From NCBI GenBank assembly GCA_963662175.1, contig OY759215.1, positions 31,374,066 through 31,438,065 on the forward strand: a stretch of 64,000 bases of DNA, read 5' to 3'. Positions 23,601-32,545 of this stretch are shown piece after piece. The DNA comes from Aradus depressus (Eukaryota > Arthropoda > Insecta > Hemiptera > Aradidae). Below the pieces are notes generated by a model, which was given only the letters and a program-made list of their open reading frames with translations, was not told the origin of the DNA and made no database searches. The position numbers were made by a program, and so were the translations under genes. How positions within the stretch are numbered: the first letter of the stretch is position 1; each line of letters opens with the position of its first letter.

Positions 23601-26600
23601 GAACTGTTAAATAATAGATAATGATGATGGGAGTGCTTCCAGAAATGTCTGTTATTGGTTTCAAAATTCAAAAAATAGTTGGGAGAAAAGTGTCTGTGAT
23701 AAATATATTATATATGAAATCAGACACTTCTTATACAACCCAAAAATTAAATTATATTGGTTAAAGAGGATGATGTGATGTGTTGCAGTACAGACACAAG
23801 TTCCAGTGGGAGGGGGACTGGCGGCAGTTGGGGGCTGGTAACAAGTACGCCTCATTCGAGGTGCGGGAGAACGCGGGCTCCACCCTCAAGTCTGCCATCC
23901 GTCACATCATGCAGGTGGACACCCGGGACCACCCCTCCCTTCCCACCTGCGGCCGGATGATGCGGCTTTCCACGGAGCTCGCTGGTCTCGGCGGCAATGT
24001 CAGGTTCTTCAAGAACGAGATCAACCTCCAGGGTAACTGGCCCCTCGGATCCGACCAAGTGGTAAGTCCTGTTCTCTATTGTATATGAAAATATTTTGGA
24101 AAAATGGGGGTTTCTAGCATGTATGATGTCAGGTACTCGTTAAAGACCCCCTAGGTGAATAAATCTGAGTAGACAAAGTTTAGGACTCCCACAGTAGACT
24201 CGGGCTCATGTTCATCATAGTGACGAAAAAGCGCTCTGGTAGTAGGCGATCTAGACGACCTCGTAGTTGAAGTAGAGCTAAGTATATCCTCTGTCAGCAG
24301 CGTTGTCAGCCATATTTAGCCACTTCATTCCAGACCATAATTTGCATATTCCTGAAATCAGGCATCTGGTAGTCAAAGCATTTTTTTTTGTTTTTTGGAG
24401 GGCTTTTTGTGGCGTGTATATGTAGGCCCCTACAGCAGTCCTTTATATTTATAAAAGTCCAGGATAGTACTGCAGGTTCTCTCTACGTGTACGCCTGTTA
24501 TGTCAGACCCGATATAGTAAAATCTCTTGCTTTCTAGTTTTACACTGACTTAGAATATGAACCGGAGTATCATTTTCGCCACAGAGGGCTTCTGGCGATG
24601 CCCATTGTGCAGGTGTTTGTTCATGTGATAGTGTCCTCTAATTAGCCCTCTCATAGTTCTTAGGTTCATTTTTCTCATGTTCAGAAGCTCTCGGCTACTT
24701 TTCATGAAGGTTATGTAATAAAGAGTTTTGAATGTCTTCGCTTAGGGACCCCTCTCCAGAACTGGATGTGTTTCCTGATCAATGAGCTTTTTATTGTTGC
24801 TCTTGCGATACTCTTAGAGACCCCGCAGAAGGGTTCCAGTCTAAGCATATAAACTGAGCACACCATCCTTTCGAAATATTTGCATAATATTCATGCTCAG
24901 ATCGTCAGATGCCTCTTTTTAGCAACCTTTTCATCAAAACTAAGATACATTTGATATGTGATGTGATTGTGTAGGTGCTGCAGACTACCTTGAATGCAGG
25001 CCTGCTGAGCCCTCTGGAGGAGAACGAGGCTAATGTGGCAGACATGTTCTTCCTGGGAGGGCCTCTCTCCCTGAGAGGGTTCGAGTTTCGAGGGGTGGGG
25101 CCCCAGTCTGATGGAAATTTCACTGGCGGAAAGGTAACAGCTCGTTTTTTATTCATTTAAACTATAATATTACCTTATTTCTTATATATTTTAATTACAG
25201 TTTTACTCTTGAAACACATAGTATTGTCGTTCAGGCCAGGCTTCAGGTGGTAAAAAAATCCCCATTTCGGAAATAATTTTCAGATATCTGCGAAGAGTTT
25301 TAATCGCCTCATTTTAGGTCTGTGTTAATTTTACGGTAAAAAGAGTTATAGTCTATTACGCCCACAACAACCTCCAAAAAAATTCACATTTATCAACAAG
25401 ACAAGTGTTTTGGAGAAAGTCGAAAAAATGAGATCACTGAAATTGGTCGAATGTGCCTGAAGGTTGGATTGTCGACTACTCAGTGAGTGTTCATTTATTA
25501 AATACAGCACCACAGCAATCTTCAAAAAAGTCTCATAGTACAGTAGTGATTCTACACCCCATTTTGAACAAAAAAGTAATTGGTAGATTGATATAGTATT
25601 TATATTTGAAAATCCAAGGATCGTGATGCCTTTTATGACTTCGAGGGATTATGAAGAAAATAAATTAGATTTCATTTTTCTCTTTCAGACTATTTAAACT
25701 ATTTGTTTTCAAATTACCGGCCATTTTCGTTGCATGTTACTAACGTGAAAATTGGTTTGGAGGTTCAGTAGTTTTATGACTGAGGTTACCATCGGTTATC
25801 AAATGTTTCTAATGATGGGCATAACCATTTGGTATATTTAAGATCTCCCGCCAAGAAGGCAAGTTACTGCGGGGTGAACCTGCTTATCCTGACTAAAGAC
25901 ATCCTCTACCATATAATGTGTTTTGTGCAGCTCTACTGGTCCTCTGGTCTTCACATCTTCACTCCGCTCCCCTTCAAGCCTGGTTCTGGCGGTTTTGGAG
26001 ATCTCTTCAAGCTCCATGGCTTCGTCAACATTGGCAATATTGGAGACTTTAAAATAGGTATTATTATATTCTTCATATTTGAACATAATATTATTTTAGA
26101 CAGATGTTAAATGACTTTTTAATGTTTAAATATCTCAATTTATCTGAAATCGAAAGTTTATATCACTTTATTGGTCGTTGTCCAATTTTAGCTGAGTTTA
26201 GAATTCATTATTTTAATAAAAATAATTTTTCGCCTCAAGAATTTTTTAATTATTTGAATGGAGAGAATTGGTACTATTTATATATAGATATATTATTGAT
26301 GCCCTGAAATACAGACAGGTGTTATTTGCTGAATTTAATTATTAATATTTGACTGTAATATTATCATTATTTATTCTAGATGTTGATTAGCGACTGTAGA
26401 TTATAATTGTAGGAACATTGAGGGTCATTCAAAGATGGAGAAAAACACTATTCAGATGCCAACGTTTCGATATATTTTATATCATCATCAGGCCCTAGAA
26501 ACATGGGGGGGGGGGGGGGGGGGGGGGGGGGGGAATCAAGATTAGAATCAAAAATAAACAAAAATTGTTTTTGTTGATAAACATTACTGAACGTTAAAAA

Positions 26601-28220
26601 TACATTATAACAAGTTAAAAATTGAAACTGACTTACTATGAATAATTACTAAACATTAAAATTAAATATGAATACATTACTAAACGTAAACTAGTAATAC
26701 TTTATAGTTAATAGTAATGTATTCATATTTATAGTTAATAGTAATGTATTCATATTTTAATGTTTAGTAATTATACATAGTAAGTCAGTTTCAATTTTTA
26801 ACTTGTTATAATGTATTTTTAACGTTCAGTAATGTTTATCAAGAAAAACAATTTTTGTTTATTTTTGATTCTAATCTTGATCTACCCGAATAAAGGCGGT
26901 ATGGCAGATGCGGACAGAACATAGAAATATAACCAAAGAACATTGCCTGATAATTCAATAAGTTTAGATCATATGATTGTATATTATAAATTGTATCTTA
27001 ATAATATATATTTGTTGCAGTCAAAGTGTGAATTCCAGTGAATGTATACACAAACTAGTCAATGTATACATTAACTAGCCGTTTTAGTGGAAGTATCAAT
27101 TGATTATAAAAATGAACACTATTGCTAGAGAATGTATACATTTACTAGACAATGTATACATTTTCTAGTGTTCCTTAGTGAAAGTATAAATAAATGAGAA
27201 AAAAAGGTTTTTGTAAAAAAAAAAAACTAAAACTGAACTTCAAAATTTATTTTACAATATAAATAACTAGGAAAGATGCAACAATAACATAAAATATAAC
27301 ATTTGTAAACAATATTAAAATGGATCTTTTAAATATGAATGAAAAAATAAATATACCTATTTATTAATAAATATACTATATTAATAAATATTTATTAATA
27401 AATATACTATATTAACAAATATACTATATTAAATAAATATACCTATAAAAGTGTACATTATTAATGCTAGCTATTTATACTTTCAATAAGACGTAAGTGT
27501 ATACATCCACTAGTGAAAGTATGCATATTTTAGTTTATGTACACTTCGACTAGAGAATTCAGCAAATGTATACATATACATTTTATATAAAACTATTAAT
27601 CCATTTGGGCCACTGTAAAAAAAAACATTTGCGATCTCAGTCCCCTAAATAATACCCGTGTAGGCAAAATTTAGGACTCCCACAGTAGAGCTAACCTGAT
27701 GGGAATAAGAGAATTGGATGCCTAGGTCCCTAGGTGTGCACTAGTTACGGATTTGCGTGCATAAGTGTTTAAGTTATGCTTTAGGAATGATACTTAACTG
27801 CAGAGATACTGTGAAACAAAAAAAATACTGACAGTATTTGTTAAGTCGTGGCTGAAGATGGTAGCAATACCGAAAGTACTTCCATATATTTTATGAAATT
27901 GACAATATTTTTAAAAAACGAAACATTTTTCTTTAAAGTTGTAGGAGTTAACGACACCATTCTTATTCCCTGTACTCACCGTTCTCATATTTTAATTAGA
28001 CTACCATATTTTTATGAATGTTAACTTTGATTTGACAGATGACCCGATGGCGCTGCTGACGGAACAGGTGACTCAGATCCGAGGGTCAGTGGGTATTGGG
28101 TTGGCTCTCAAGCTGGGTTCCATGGCTCGGGTTGAGCTCAACTGCTGCTGGCCATTCGCTAGCCAAGAGAACGACGCAGTTCAGAACCTCCAACTCGGGG
28201 TTGGTGTTGACTTTGTCTGA
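14675..28220 (+). CDS. Sam50: Sam50, sorting and assembly machinery subunit (complete, 11 exons)
   Basis: Sam50 (Bac_surface_Ag/Omp85 family) is the central channel of the SAM complex. It inserts beta-barrel precursors into the mitochondrial outer membrane and links to MICOS. Exons: 14675-14695, 14890-14919, 17355-17438, 18282-18383, 18504-18620, 20092-20303, 21757-21862, 23789-24061, 24975-25133, 25931-26057, 28039-28220. All introns are GT..AG and all phases join, giving 470 residues, against 469 in human. Visible hallmarks: MGTVHAK N-terminus, a POTRA domain at about residues 43-120 (RVDRVTVEGLTRTKDDII...GCFKNIGIHID), the barrel from about 130, the loop-6 FFLGG...LRGF motif (residues 340-351, the family's I/LRGF), LHIFTPLPF with GFGDLFK, and a C-terminal beta-signal QLGVGVDF. 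No signal peptide is expected and none is seen. Introns 3-10 are full of transposons. The start is chosen because MGTVHAK matches the family. Confidence 0.96.
14890..14919 (+). CDS. Sam50: Sam50 exon 2 (30-base microexon)
   Basis: Ten codons, VRRNAMGIDP, between acceptor 'acttttag' and donor CCG|gtaagt, phase 0. It corresponds to the variable acidic linker before POTRA. Because it is 30 bases long, skipping would keep frame, so alternative inclusion is possible. Confidence 0.75.
15400..15600 (+). repeat. Family D repeat core
   Basis: 'caggagaatctgtttcagta' then 'aaaggaccgacgggagggtc' then 'aacattttatttcctcg'. The same core recurs at 44.5/44.9 kb and 52.5 kb. It is flanked on both sides by 'tcagggattctaaaaa' and 'tcagaatccctgacac' (15409 and 15565), an inverted pair suggesting a foldback structure. 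Confidence 0.6.
15963..16535 (+). repeat. Family P repeat, near full length
   Basis: The best-preserved 5' end in the window: 'cttccccagctatacgaagt' followed by 'ataggggaagttatgcaa', itself a hairpin. Internal sub-repeats follow ('aataactgccgatgtaatga' twice), and the 3' end is 'gaggaagtacattgccagcg' with 'attcactgactac'. Confidence 0.8.
17355..17438 (+). CDS. Sam50: Sam50 exon 3
   Basis: 28 codons from SEVPYGAGHQ to TIDLQGIP, leading into POTRA. Acceptor 'gtttcag', donor CCT|gtgagt, phase 0. Confidence 0.88.
17439..18281. other. Sam50 intron 3
   Basis: Contains a non-AT-rich block (about 17890-18240, with 'cttaccgacatcccaactgt' and 'agcgcttccagggaaagaat') that looks like the 3' end of a retroelement. 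'tggatttttagatccctagg' is partly shared with 'ttggatgcctaggtccctag' at 27715. No coding motif was identified. Confidence 0.4.
18282..18383 (+). CDS. Sam50: Sam50 exon 4
   Basis: 34 codons, ARVDRVTVEGLTRTKDDII through DLFTAGNFEE: the first half of POTRA, with the beta1 strand and helix1. Acceptor 'tttggtttag', donor GAG|gtgaaa, phase 0. Confidence 0.92.
18504..18620 (+). CDS. Sam50: Sam50 exon 5
   Basis: 39 codons, VLREAHHVRNRLMALGCFKN onward: the second POTRA helix and strand. Acceptor 'gatttcag', donor GAG|gtttgt, phase 0. Confidence 0.92.
18621..20091. other. Sam50 intron 5
   Basis: AT-rich. It includes a foldback-family fragment at about 19545-19690 ('ccttcttcagagccttataa', 'atcgagtcattataaggtcc', 'aaacgttggccaaatag') that matches the hairpin element at 44.6-44.9 kb. 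Otherwise unassigned. Confidence 0.6.
20092..20303 (+). CDS. Sam50: Sam50 exon 6
   Basis: 70 codons plus two bases, VVYEVVEMKRLSGGVTTHVS through SYVKPYVSSLQM: the first barrel strands (GEVSYGSRRSNNINLSY). The donor could be ATG|gtgtaa or GT|gtaagt. The second is consensus and is the one that joins in frame with exon 7. Confidence 0.93.
20366..20625 (+). mobile_element. SINE-A copy in Sam50 intron 6
   Basis: 'gatgggacgttaagcgatgg', 'tgtacgatgtcaggtactcg', 'gtgacaaaagagcgctctgg' and 'tagcaggcgatatgacc'. The tRNA head is reduced to 'gccggcgccc'. Confidence 0.8.
20920..21345 (+). repeat. Interspersed repeat related to the one at 7.9-8.6 kb
   Basis: 'atactagctgtatttcccag', then a degenerate interior, then 'cgtcaaatttcatgaaaatc' and 'cgatcagttttggtttaaac'. 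A mirrored phrase 'cgcaccccaagttcaagact' (21296) and 'tagtcttgaactgggagtgc' (21634-21653) marks an inverted pair about 340 bases apart. Confidence 0.5.
21757..21862 (+). CDS. Sam50: Sam50 exon 7
   Basis: One base plus 35 codons, RTFSIFQNDNEWPMSGYKVL onward. Acceptor 'tattttgcag', donor AAG|gtacac, phase 0. Confidence 0.92.
22290..22740 (-). mobile_element. LINE fragment in Sam50 intron 7
   Basis: The minus strand reads AECRLYDGPRVELIRRTGY near 22495-22440, a diverged relative of the LINE zinc-knuckle tail at 2.7 kb. The remaining GC-richer block to 22740 is probably the same element. Confidence 0.45.
23110..23735. repeat. Foldback repeat cluster in Sam50 intron 7
   Basis: Two inverted-repeat structures. 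First, 'atcaaaatcttctttttaca' (23143) pairs with 'ctgtaaaaagaagattttga' (23255). Second, arms of roughly 145 bases (about 23376-23515 and 23590-23725) pair, for example 'tctgttctttatgtta' with 'taacataaagaactgttaaa' and 'aatatatttatcacag' with 'ctgtgataaatatatt'. Its loop repeats the 'atcaaaatcttcgttttaca' phrase. The arms are imperfect. Confidence 0.7.
23789..24061 (+). CDS. Sam50: Sam50 exon 8
   Basis: 91 codons, YRHKFQWEGDWRQLGAGNKY through NWPLGSDQV: mid-barrel strands with the conserved VRENAGxSLKxA and TELAGLGGNVRFFKNE segments. Acceptor 'tgttgcag', donor GTG|gtaagt, phase 0. The longest and most GC-rich exon. Confidence 0.95.
24115..24280 (+). mobile_element. SINE-A copy, truncated
   Basis: 'tgatgtcaggtactcgttaa', 'cccacagtagactcgggctc', 'gcgctctggtagtaggcgat'. 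No head. Confidence 0.75.
24530..24870 (-). mobile_element. RNase-H-bearing LINE fragment in Sam50 intron 8
   Basis: The minus strand reads SRELLNMRKMNLRTMRGLIR then GHYHMNKHLHN and, in a shifted frame, the start of a zinc knuckle. This is the tail of an RNase H domain followed by 'LLTGHxxLNxHLxxMG', as found in I/R1/Loa-group LINEs. Frameshifted and inert. Confidence 0.6.
24975..25133 (+). CDS. Sam50: Sam50 exon 9
   Basis: 53 codons, VLQTTLNAGLLSPLEENEAN then the key FFLGGPLSLRGFEFRGVGP. The LRGF tetrapeptide is the family's loop-6 motif that locks inside the barrel. Acceptor 'ttgtgtag', donor AAG|gtaaca. Confidence 0.95.
25134..25930. other. Sam50 intron 9
   Basis: No repeat or nested gene recognised. 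Confidence 0.6.
25931..26057 (+). CDS. Sam50: Sam50 exon 10
   Basis: 42 codons plus one base, LYWSSGLHIFTPLPFKPGSG onward to GDFKI, C-terminal barrel strands. Acceptor 'ttttgtgcag', donor ATAG|gtatta, phase 1. Confidence 0.93.
26080..26335 (+). mobile_element. LINE 3'-end fragment in Sam50 intron 10
   Basis: Reads ESLYHFIGRCPILAEFRIHY and then FFNYLNGENWYYLY, followed after a frameshift by ALKYRQVLFAEFNY. The 'LYHFIGxCPIL.EFR' box is the C-terminal end of non-LTR reverse transcriptase ORFs. It starts just inside the intron. Confidence 0.6.
26505..26533 (+). repeat. 29-base poly-G run
   Basis: An uninterrupted run of 29 G at the left boundary of a large hairpin. It could form G-quadruplexes in the Sam50 pre-mRNA. 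The length may be unreliable as assembled. Confidence 0.9.
26534..26882. mobile_element. 350-bp foldback element (near-perfect hairpin)
   Basis: The left arm 'gaatcaagattagaatcaaa' to 'taaatatgaatacattacta' pairs with the right arm 'agtaatgtattcatatttta' to 'tttgattctaatcttgat', each about 150 bases with very few mismatches. The centre has a local duplication of 'atagttaatagtaatgtatt'. No coding capacity. It is a MITE or snapback-type element within the intron. Confidence 0.85.
27030..27600. repeat. Cluster of palindromic AATGTATACATT motifs
   Basis: The 12-base palindrome or close variants, each followed by 'nACTAG' or 'nCTAG', occur at about 27043, 27060, 27132, 27150, 27508 and 27567. An AT-rich stretch with 'aataaatatactatatta' repeats lies between them. 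Not a recognised element. Confidence 0.5.
27636..27745 (+). mobile_element. SINE-A fragment
   Basis: 'gtgtaggcaaaatttaggac' then 'tcccacagtagag'. The following 'ttggatgcctaggtccctag' is shared with Sam50 intron 3. Confidence 0.6.
28039..28220 (+). CDS. Sam50: Sam50 exon 11 and stop
   Basis: Two bases plus 59 codons and TGA (28218-28220): DDPMALLTEQVTQIRGSVGI onward. It ends in the beta-signal NLQLGVGVDFV (polar-x-G-x-x-hydrophobic-x-hydrophobic), which directs the barrel's own assembly. Acceptor 'tttgacag'. Confidence 0.95.
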
Positions 28221-28308
28221 ACACACTGCGACGTGTCCTCACGAACCATCTCGTCAGCTCTCACTCCGTTCGGTTGTCCACCCACAAGACACTTTGTACA
28301 TTTTAGTT

Positions 28309-28314
28309 AATAAA
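28309..28314 (+). terminator. Sam50: Sam50 polyadenylation signal
   Basis: AATAAA 89 bases after the stop codon, which would give a short 3' UTR of about 110 bases. Confidence 0.7.
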
Positions 28315-28329
28315 AATTATTGTTGTTAG

Positions 28330-29735
28330 TTGTTATTTAGTAGTTTTTATTAGAGCTATATTTTAGTTAATATATTTTATTTATTTCTGATGTAATTCCT
28401 CTTTTTTTTTTTTTTTCTTCTTTTTCCATTTTAATTAGTGCATGAAACATGCCTGAATCTTGTGTAAAAATTGAATCAGGAGATGCAAGTCCGTGCAGAA
28501 GAGTAACATTCTGAGAAAAATACGTACTTATACTTTTACCAACCAGGTGGGATGTGAGGTAGAGAACCGACAAAGACGTCTCAAAATAGACTTACTGATT
28601 TACTGGATCCTATCCTCTCCTCTGTCCCAAAGAATTCATCCCTAGGGTATTTGTCTCTTCAGGGTCATTCCACGTCCGATAGAAAAACCTAGGTACGATT
28701 TGAATCCGACTTTCAGGAGCTTGTAGATATCACCAACAGTAGTAAACGTTCCAAGTTTCAATCATCTGATTGAAAAACACGTTTGTTTTTAGTCAAAAAA
28801 AACCTACTAAACATTTCTATAATTTTGGTTTTTTCTAGTGAGATTTCAAAGGATGTGCCACTCAAATTATTTAAAAAAAACTAATATAACATTCCGTTAT
28901 TTAGCGGTTTACTATGTTTCAAGTTTGGACTGCCGTGGTAAGATCTTAAACAATCACATGTGAAATGATGGCCTGACTTGCATACGTCGCCCTAGCTTAC
29001 TATAATAAAAAATGAAAAAGGTTGATACGATAAAGATCTTTTCGAAAATTTATGGTTGGTAAGAGTTATTAGTTCAGACTGAAAACATATTTTTATACAC
29101 TTATTTTTCCTCCCTAATTATTATATTCCGGCTCAACTTTAAGACATATTTCGCCGGGTAATTGAATACAAATATTTATTTAAATATAAACTCTAAAACT
29201 ATTATAATGATAAATTACAAATGAAGGATTTATCATATATTATGAAATTCTTTCAGGGAAATAATATTGTCCGGTCTAGTTTTCTAGTGTTTCTTAATTA
29301 GTGCGGTCTCTAGTCAGATAATTTTGAGAACTTTGGCATTGCTTTAGGCCTCATTGCGTTAACGAAAATAAAGCGAAGATACATTCAACAAAAGGTTATT
29401 TCCATATTCAACGACATATTTATATTATGTTTCTATCCTACTTGCTAATTATACCATCTGTACAATTGTATATAGTCTTATAGTATAAATAAAAAATGTC
29501 TAATCATGTATATATTTATTTTTATTTTTTCATTAGCATACCCATTCTTTTCTTGGAAACTTACATAACCTAAGTGTCGCGTCGCGAAATGAGAGAAATG
29601 AGTCGTGAAGGAAATGGCGTTAGGGGGCTTGTCCAACTGGCTTCGTCTATACTGGAAGCTATAAAGTGGCGGACATTTCGATATGCATTGTTTTCAATGT
29701 TTTTTGAGACGAGATAGTGTTGATATGAGCAATTT
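28330..29735. other. Unassigned intergenic sequence
   Basis: No gene or repeat recognised. 'cagggtcattccacgtccga' (about 28660) may open an unidentified repeat. Confidence 0.35.
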
Positions 29736-29739
29736 TCTT

Positions 29740-30335
29740 TGTTTCATTGTATACAAAAGTGGTTGGTATTGAAAAGTCCCGTTATGGCCACATCATGTAT
29801 ACATTTTTTCTTAGTTTTTATCCTATTTCGTAAAAAACTACCACCAATAAAAAATTTAAAATTTATTTTAAACTTTGTTGCTATGCGTTACAATTTAAAC
29901 AACTTTAATTACAGAAATTTATTATATATTCTTTGGGCCCTATAACTTTGTTCGTATTGGTCCTATTTCAAAACTGATGGTTGAATTTAATAAAGAACAT
30001 TTTTGATAAGGACCACTTTTTCGATAGGATTAACTGTTTTCGCATAACGCAAACAAACGTCTATAAACATTGGTTTCAAGAGGTCATTTTCAGTATTCTC
30101 TACAACTTTTATTTGAAGAGATTTTTTATTAGGTCATTAATATAAGTGGTATGTTGTAAAACTTAGCACTTAGTATGTTGTACTTAGCCCTCGAAGGTGA
30201 GCACATGTAAGGTCTTCAATGAAATTTGAAGTTCACTGCTTCTATCGTTTCTGAGTTAGATCGCTCACAAAGTTCCCATCACATACACAGACATCATCGC
30301 GAAACTGATCAAAACGAATTCAGAACAAGTGAAAT
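29740..30335 (+). repeat. Family E repeat
   Basis: 'gtggttggtattgaaaagtc', 'ttatggccacatcatgtata', 'ttttcgataggattaactgt', 'tattctctacaacttttatt' and 'agatcgctcacaaagttccc' run in the same order as the copy at 32.6-33.5 kb. Non-coding. Confidence 0.75.
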
Positions 30336-30469
30336 TCAGTTAAAAAGTGAACTACAATACTTCCTTATGCTATGTTACGCGAGATGTAATTTATGGATGG
30401 CCTCTTATCACTGTAGGTAAACTGCACGAAAATGCTGATACAACCTCTTAAGGCTCGTTTTCCTAGTTG

Positions 30470-31160
30470 CAGTTTTTTGTTGCGCTGCGTAGTGCGCTAT
30501 ATGTCCAACGTAATGCGCAGTGGACCCAACACAAAGAAAGTAATGGATTTGTTTTCCTACAGAGCGTATTGCGTTGTACGTCAGCGTTTCACGTTCTGCG
30601 TGACAGGTGGAGTGGCTCTGGTCGGGTCTATTACGCAGTACGCAGCGCAACAAGGACAACAAGTAGTAGCTAGTTTTTTAGCAGGTGTTAGTGGTTTTCT
30701 GACTCGGTTGCAAGAGACTGTTCTCTGCCATGCAAACTGTTGTCCAATAAGTCTGAAATATGCTTTGAATCTCTCTTCGTCGTCGATTAAGTGGTTGTTA
30801 ATCAGTAATTTAAATAGATCTTCGTCCTCTCGAACCCTAAACATATTACTGATTGATTTCCTTCTGTTATCACAATTCAGAAGAACGAAGTCCTCTTCTT
30901 CATCATCCATGATGTGTTTAGCTATCAGCAATCCAAGCAGTTTCCTTTTCTTTCCTCCTAGGCGATTCGTTATTGAGAAAAAATGATGATCGAACACGAA
31001 AATTGCTTGAACAGAGCTCTTTCCAGAAAGCACAGAATAGTTTATGCGCCCGCGTTTTCAGTTTGGAGGAAAACACAAATTCCCTGCGTGTTTCAGTTGC
31101 GCGCGTTCCTATCGACGCAAGAGGCTAATCCGGTTCTACGCAGCGCAAAAAAAAATGCCG
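30470..31160. mobile_element. Harbinger-like element with nested or duplicated TIRs
   Basis: Three copies of one terminus: 'ttttttgttgcgctgcgtag' (30474-30493, rightward), 'cgcagtacgcagcgcaacaa' (30635-30654, inverted) and 'ctacgcagcgcaaaaaaaaa' (31137-31156, inverted). The inner pair bounds about 180 bases; the outer pair bounds about 690. Between 30660 and 31030 the minus strand encodes the N-terminal part of a PIF/Harbinger nuclease (see next entry). Confidence 0.6.
30662..31033 (-). pseudogene. Truncated Harbinger (HARBI1-like) transposase N-terminus
   Basis: The minus frame reads MDDEEEDFVLLNCDNRRKSI, then HLIDDEERFKAYFRLIGQQF and VRKPLTPAKKLATT. HARBI1-type nucleases have the same order: an acidic N-terminus, 'FKxYFRLxxxxFxxL' and 'RxPLTPxEKLAxTLRFLATG'. 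The frame breaks at the inner TIR before the catalytic DDE core, so it is non-functional. Confidence 0.6.
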
Positions 31161-31401
31161 CTTTAGGAGAGAATACTAAAACCTTGAATGCGGATTGTAC
31201 TATTCATGTAAGCTGTTGCACCAATTGGGATTGGAGGATCTCAATAAGGGTTTAGATACTGTAATCCACAGATGAAGGCGTCAATCACTTAACTGAGGTG
31301 TTCTGTTGTCTTGTCACTCTATCTTGGGTGGCTGGTTGATAAGGGAGAGAATCAGTGTTAAACCACCGAAATGGAGCGATAAGAGCCGATGATGACCGAG
31401 C

Positions 31402-31707
31402 ATGTTGAGTGAGGGGGGGGGGGAGGGTATTCAGCCGGCTGTGGCCCGGCAGTGTGCCCCAGAGTGTGATGCAGATATGTTAATGCCGAGCTCAGTGACA
31501 GCCGCCGATCTAGGCACAGCCGATCTCGGCCTAGCCCCCAACTCGGCCGGACACAAAGATACCACATGGACGAAGCTCTTCGTGGGAGGACTGCCCTACC
31601 ACACCACAGACAAGAGTCTTCGGGAACACTTTTCAGTGTTCGGGGACATCGAAGAAGCCGTTGTCATCACTGACCGACAGACCGGCAAGAGTCGAGGATA
31701 TGGATTT
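31402..31707 (+). CDS. Rbm24: First coding exon of an RBM24/RBM38-type RNA-binding protein
   Basis: 102 codons ending at donor TTT|gtaagt. Residues 58-102 are the N-terminal two thirds of an RRM: RNP2 as [13 protein letters not shown], then [20 protein letters not shown] and YGF, with the intron splitting RNP1 just before its Val. This segment is nearly identical to vertebrate RBM24/RBM38 and nematode SUP-12, which bind GU-rich elements to control muscle splicing and mRNA stability. The first 50 residues are unconserved. An 11-G run at about 31413-31424 lies after the first ATG, so a slip there would favour the downstream in-frame Met26 or Met28. The next exon (expected to begin VTMADR or similar) was not found in the rest of the window. 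Confidence 0.85.
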
Positions 31708-32545
31708 GTAAGTACATAATTCGATTATCTCATCTTGTCTATTTTTGATCAAAATATTGTGTATTTGCGATGTAAGAATGAACTTTGATGAGAAGGCAAC
31801 CTTTCAATAATAACAATATAAAATACATCTTTTTATAAATCAGGGATTTATATATTATTGTTTATTTATTCTCCCAGTGGCTATTTAACATTGCGTAAAA
31901 CGCATCAAGTTTGTTTAAAGTACTGCCACTTTGAGATCTTCTACGATAGGGTCAGCAAGTTCCTCCTTGGCCACGTCTCCATGGGCTTTGTGGACTTTAT
32001 TTAGTTGGGGCTTTGATGTGAGAAATATTGGACTTAGACATATCAATAACACATCTAGTTGTCAGTATCTTTGAATTTGTCCACTAAACGCTGAAATGAT
32101 TATCTGCGTTAAATATCCACGTCATGCACAACGAACACCCATTGCCAATATTGGTCAAAATGTATTATTATCACAATTTGACTTGAAATTGAAGAAGAAA
32201 TCATGTAAACAATTTATACTGATGATACACCTATTGTATAACAGACAGTAATTATTTAAATTTAGCATTGAATTTGCATGATACGTTTTCAGCTATGCAT
32301 AACTAGACTATCTCCCATATTTCAAGGAATACATCTACTCGCATAACTGCAGATGATGTAACTAATTGAGACGTTAAACTATTCTTCGTTTTGGTTTTTT
32401 AATTTTTTTTCATGATTATTTTTGAAAACATTTGTACTAGTGTACAGTGAGTCGTGGGAACGGGCATGAAATAACGAACTTATTGAGGGAGCTGATATTC
32501 GTCCAACTGCGGTTTAGATCGCTATAGTACTTCATACTGGCATTA
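31708..32545. other. RBM24-like intron 1, unassigned part
   Basis: AT-rich with nothing recognisable. If the gene is intact, the intron extends beyond the right edge of the window. Confidence 0.4.

Noticed and set aside
24905..25156. Minus-strand ORF opposite Sam50 exon 9
   Set aside because: Shadow of a conserved exon containing the LRGF motif on the plus strand.
26104..26307. 67-codon ORF as an independent gene
   Set aside because: Recognised as the C-terminal end of a LINE ORF2 within an intron.
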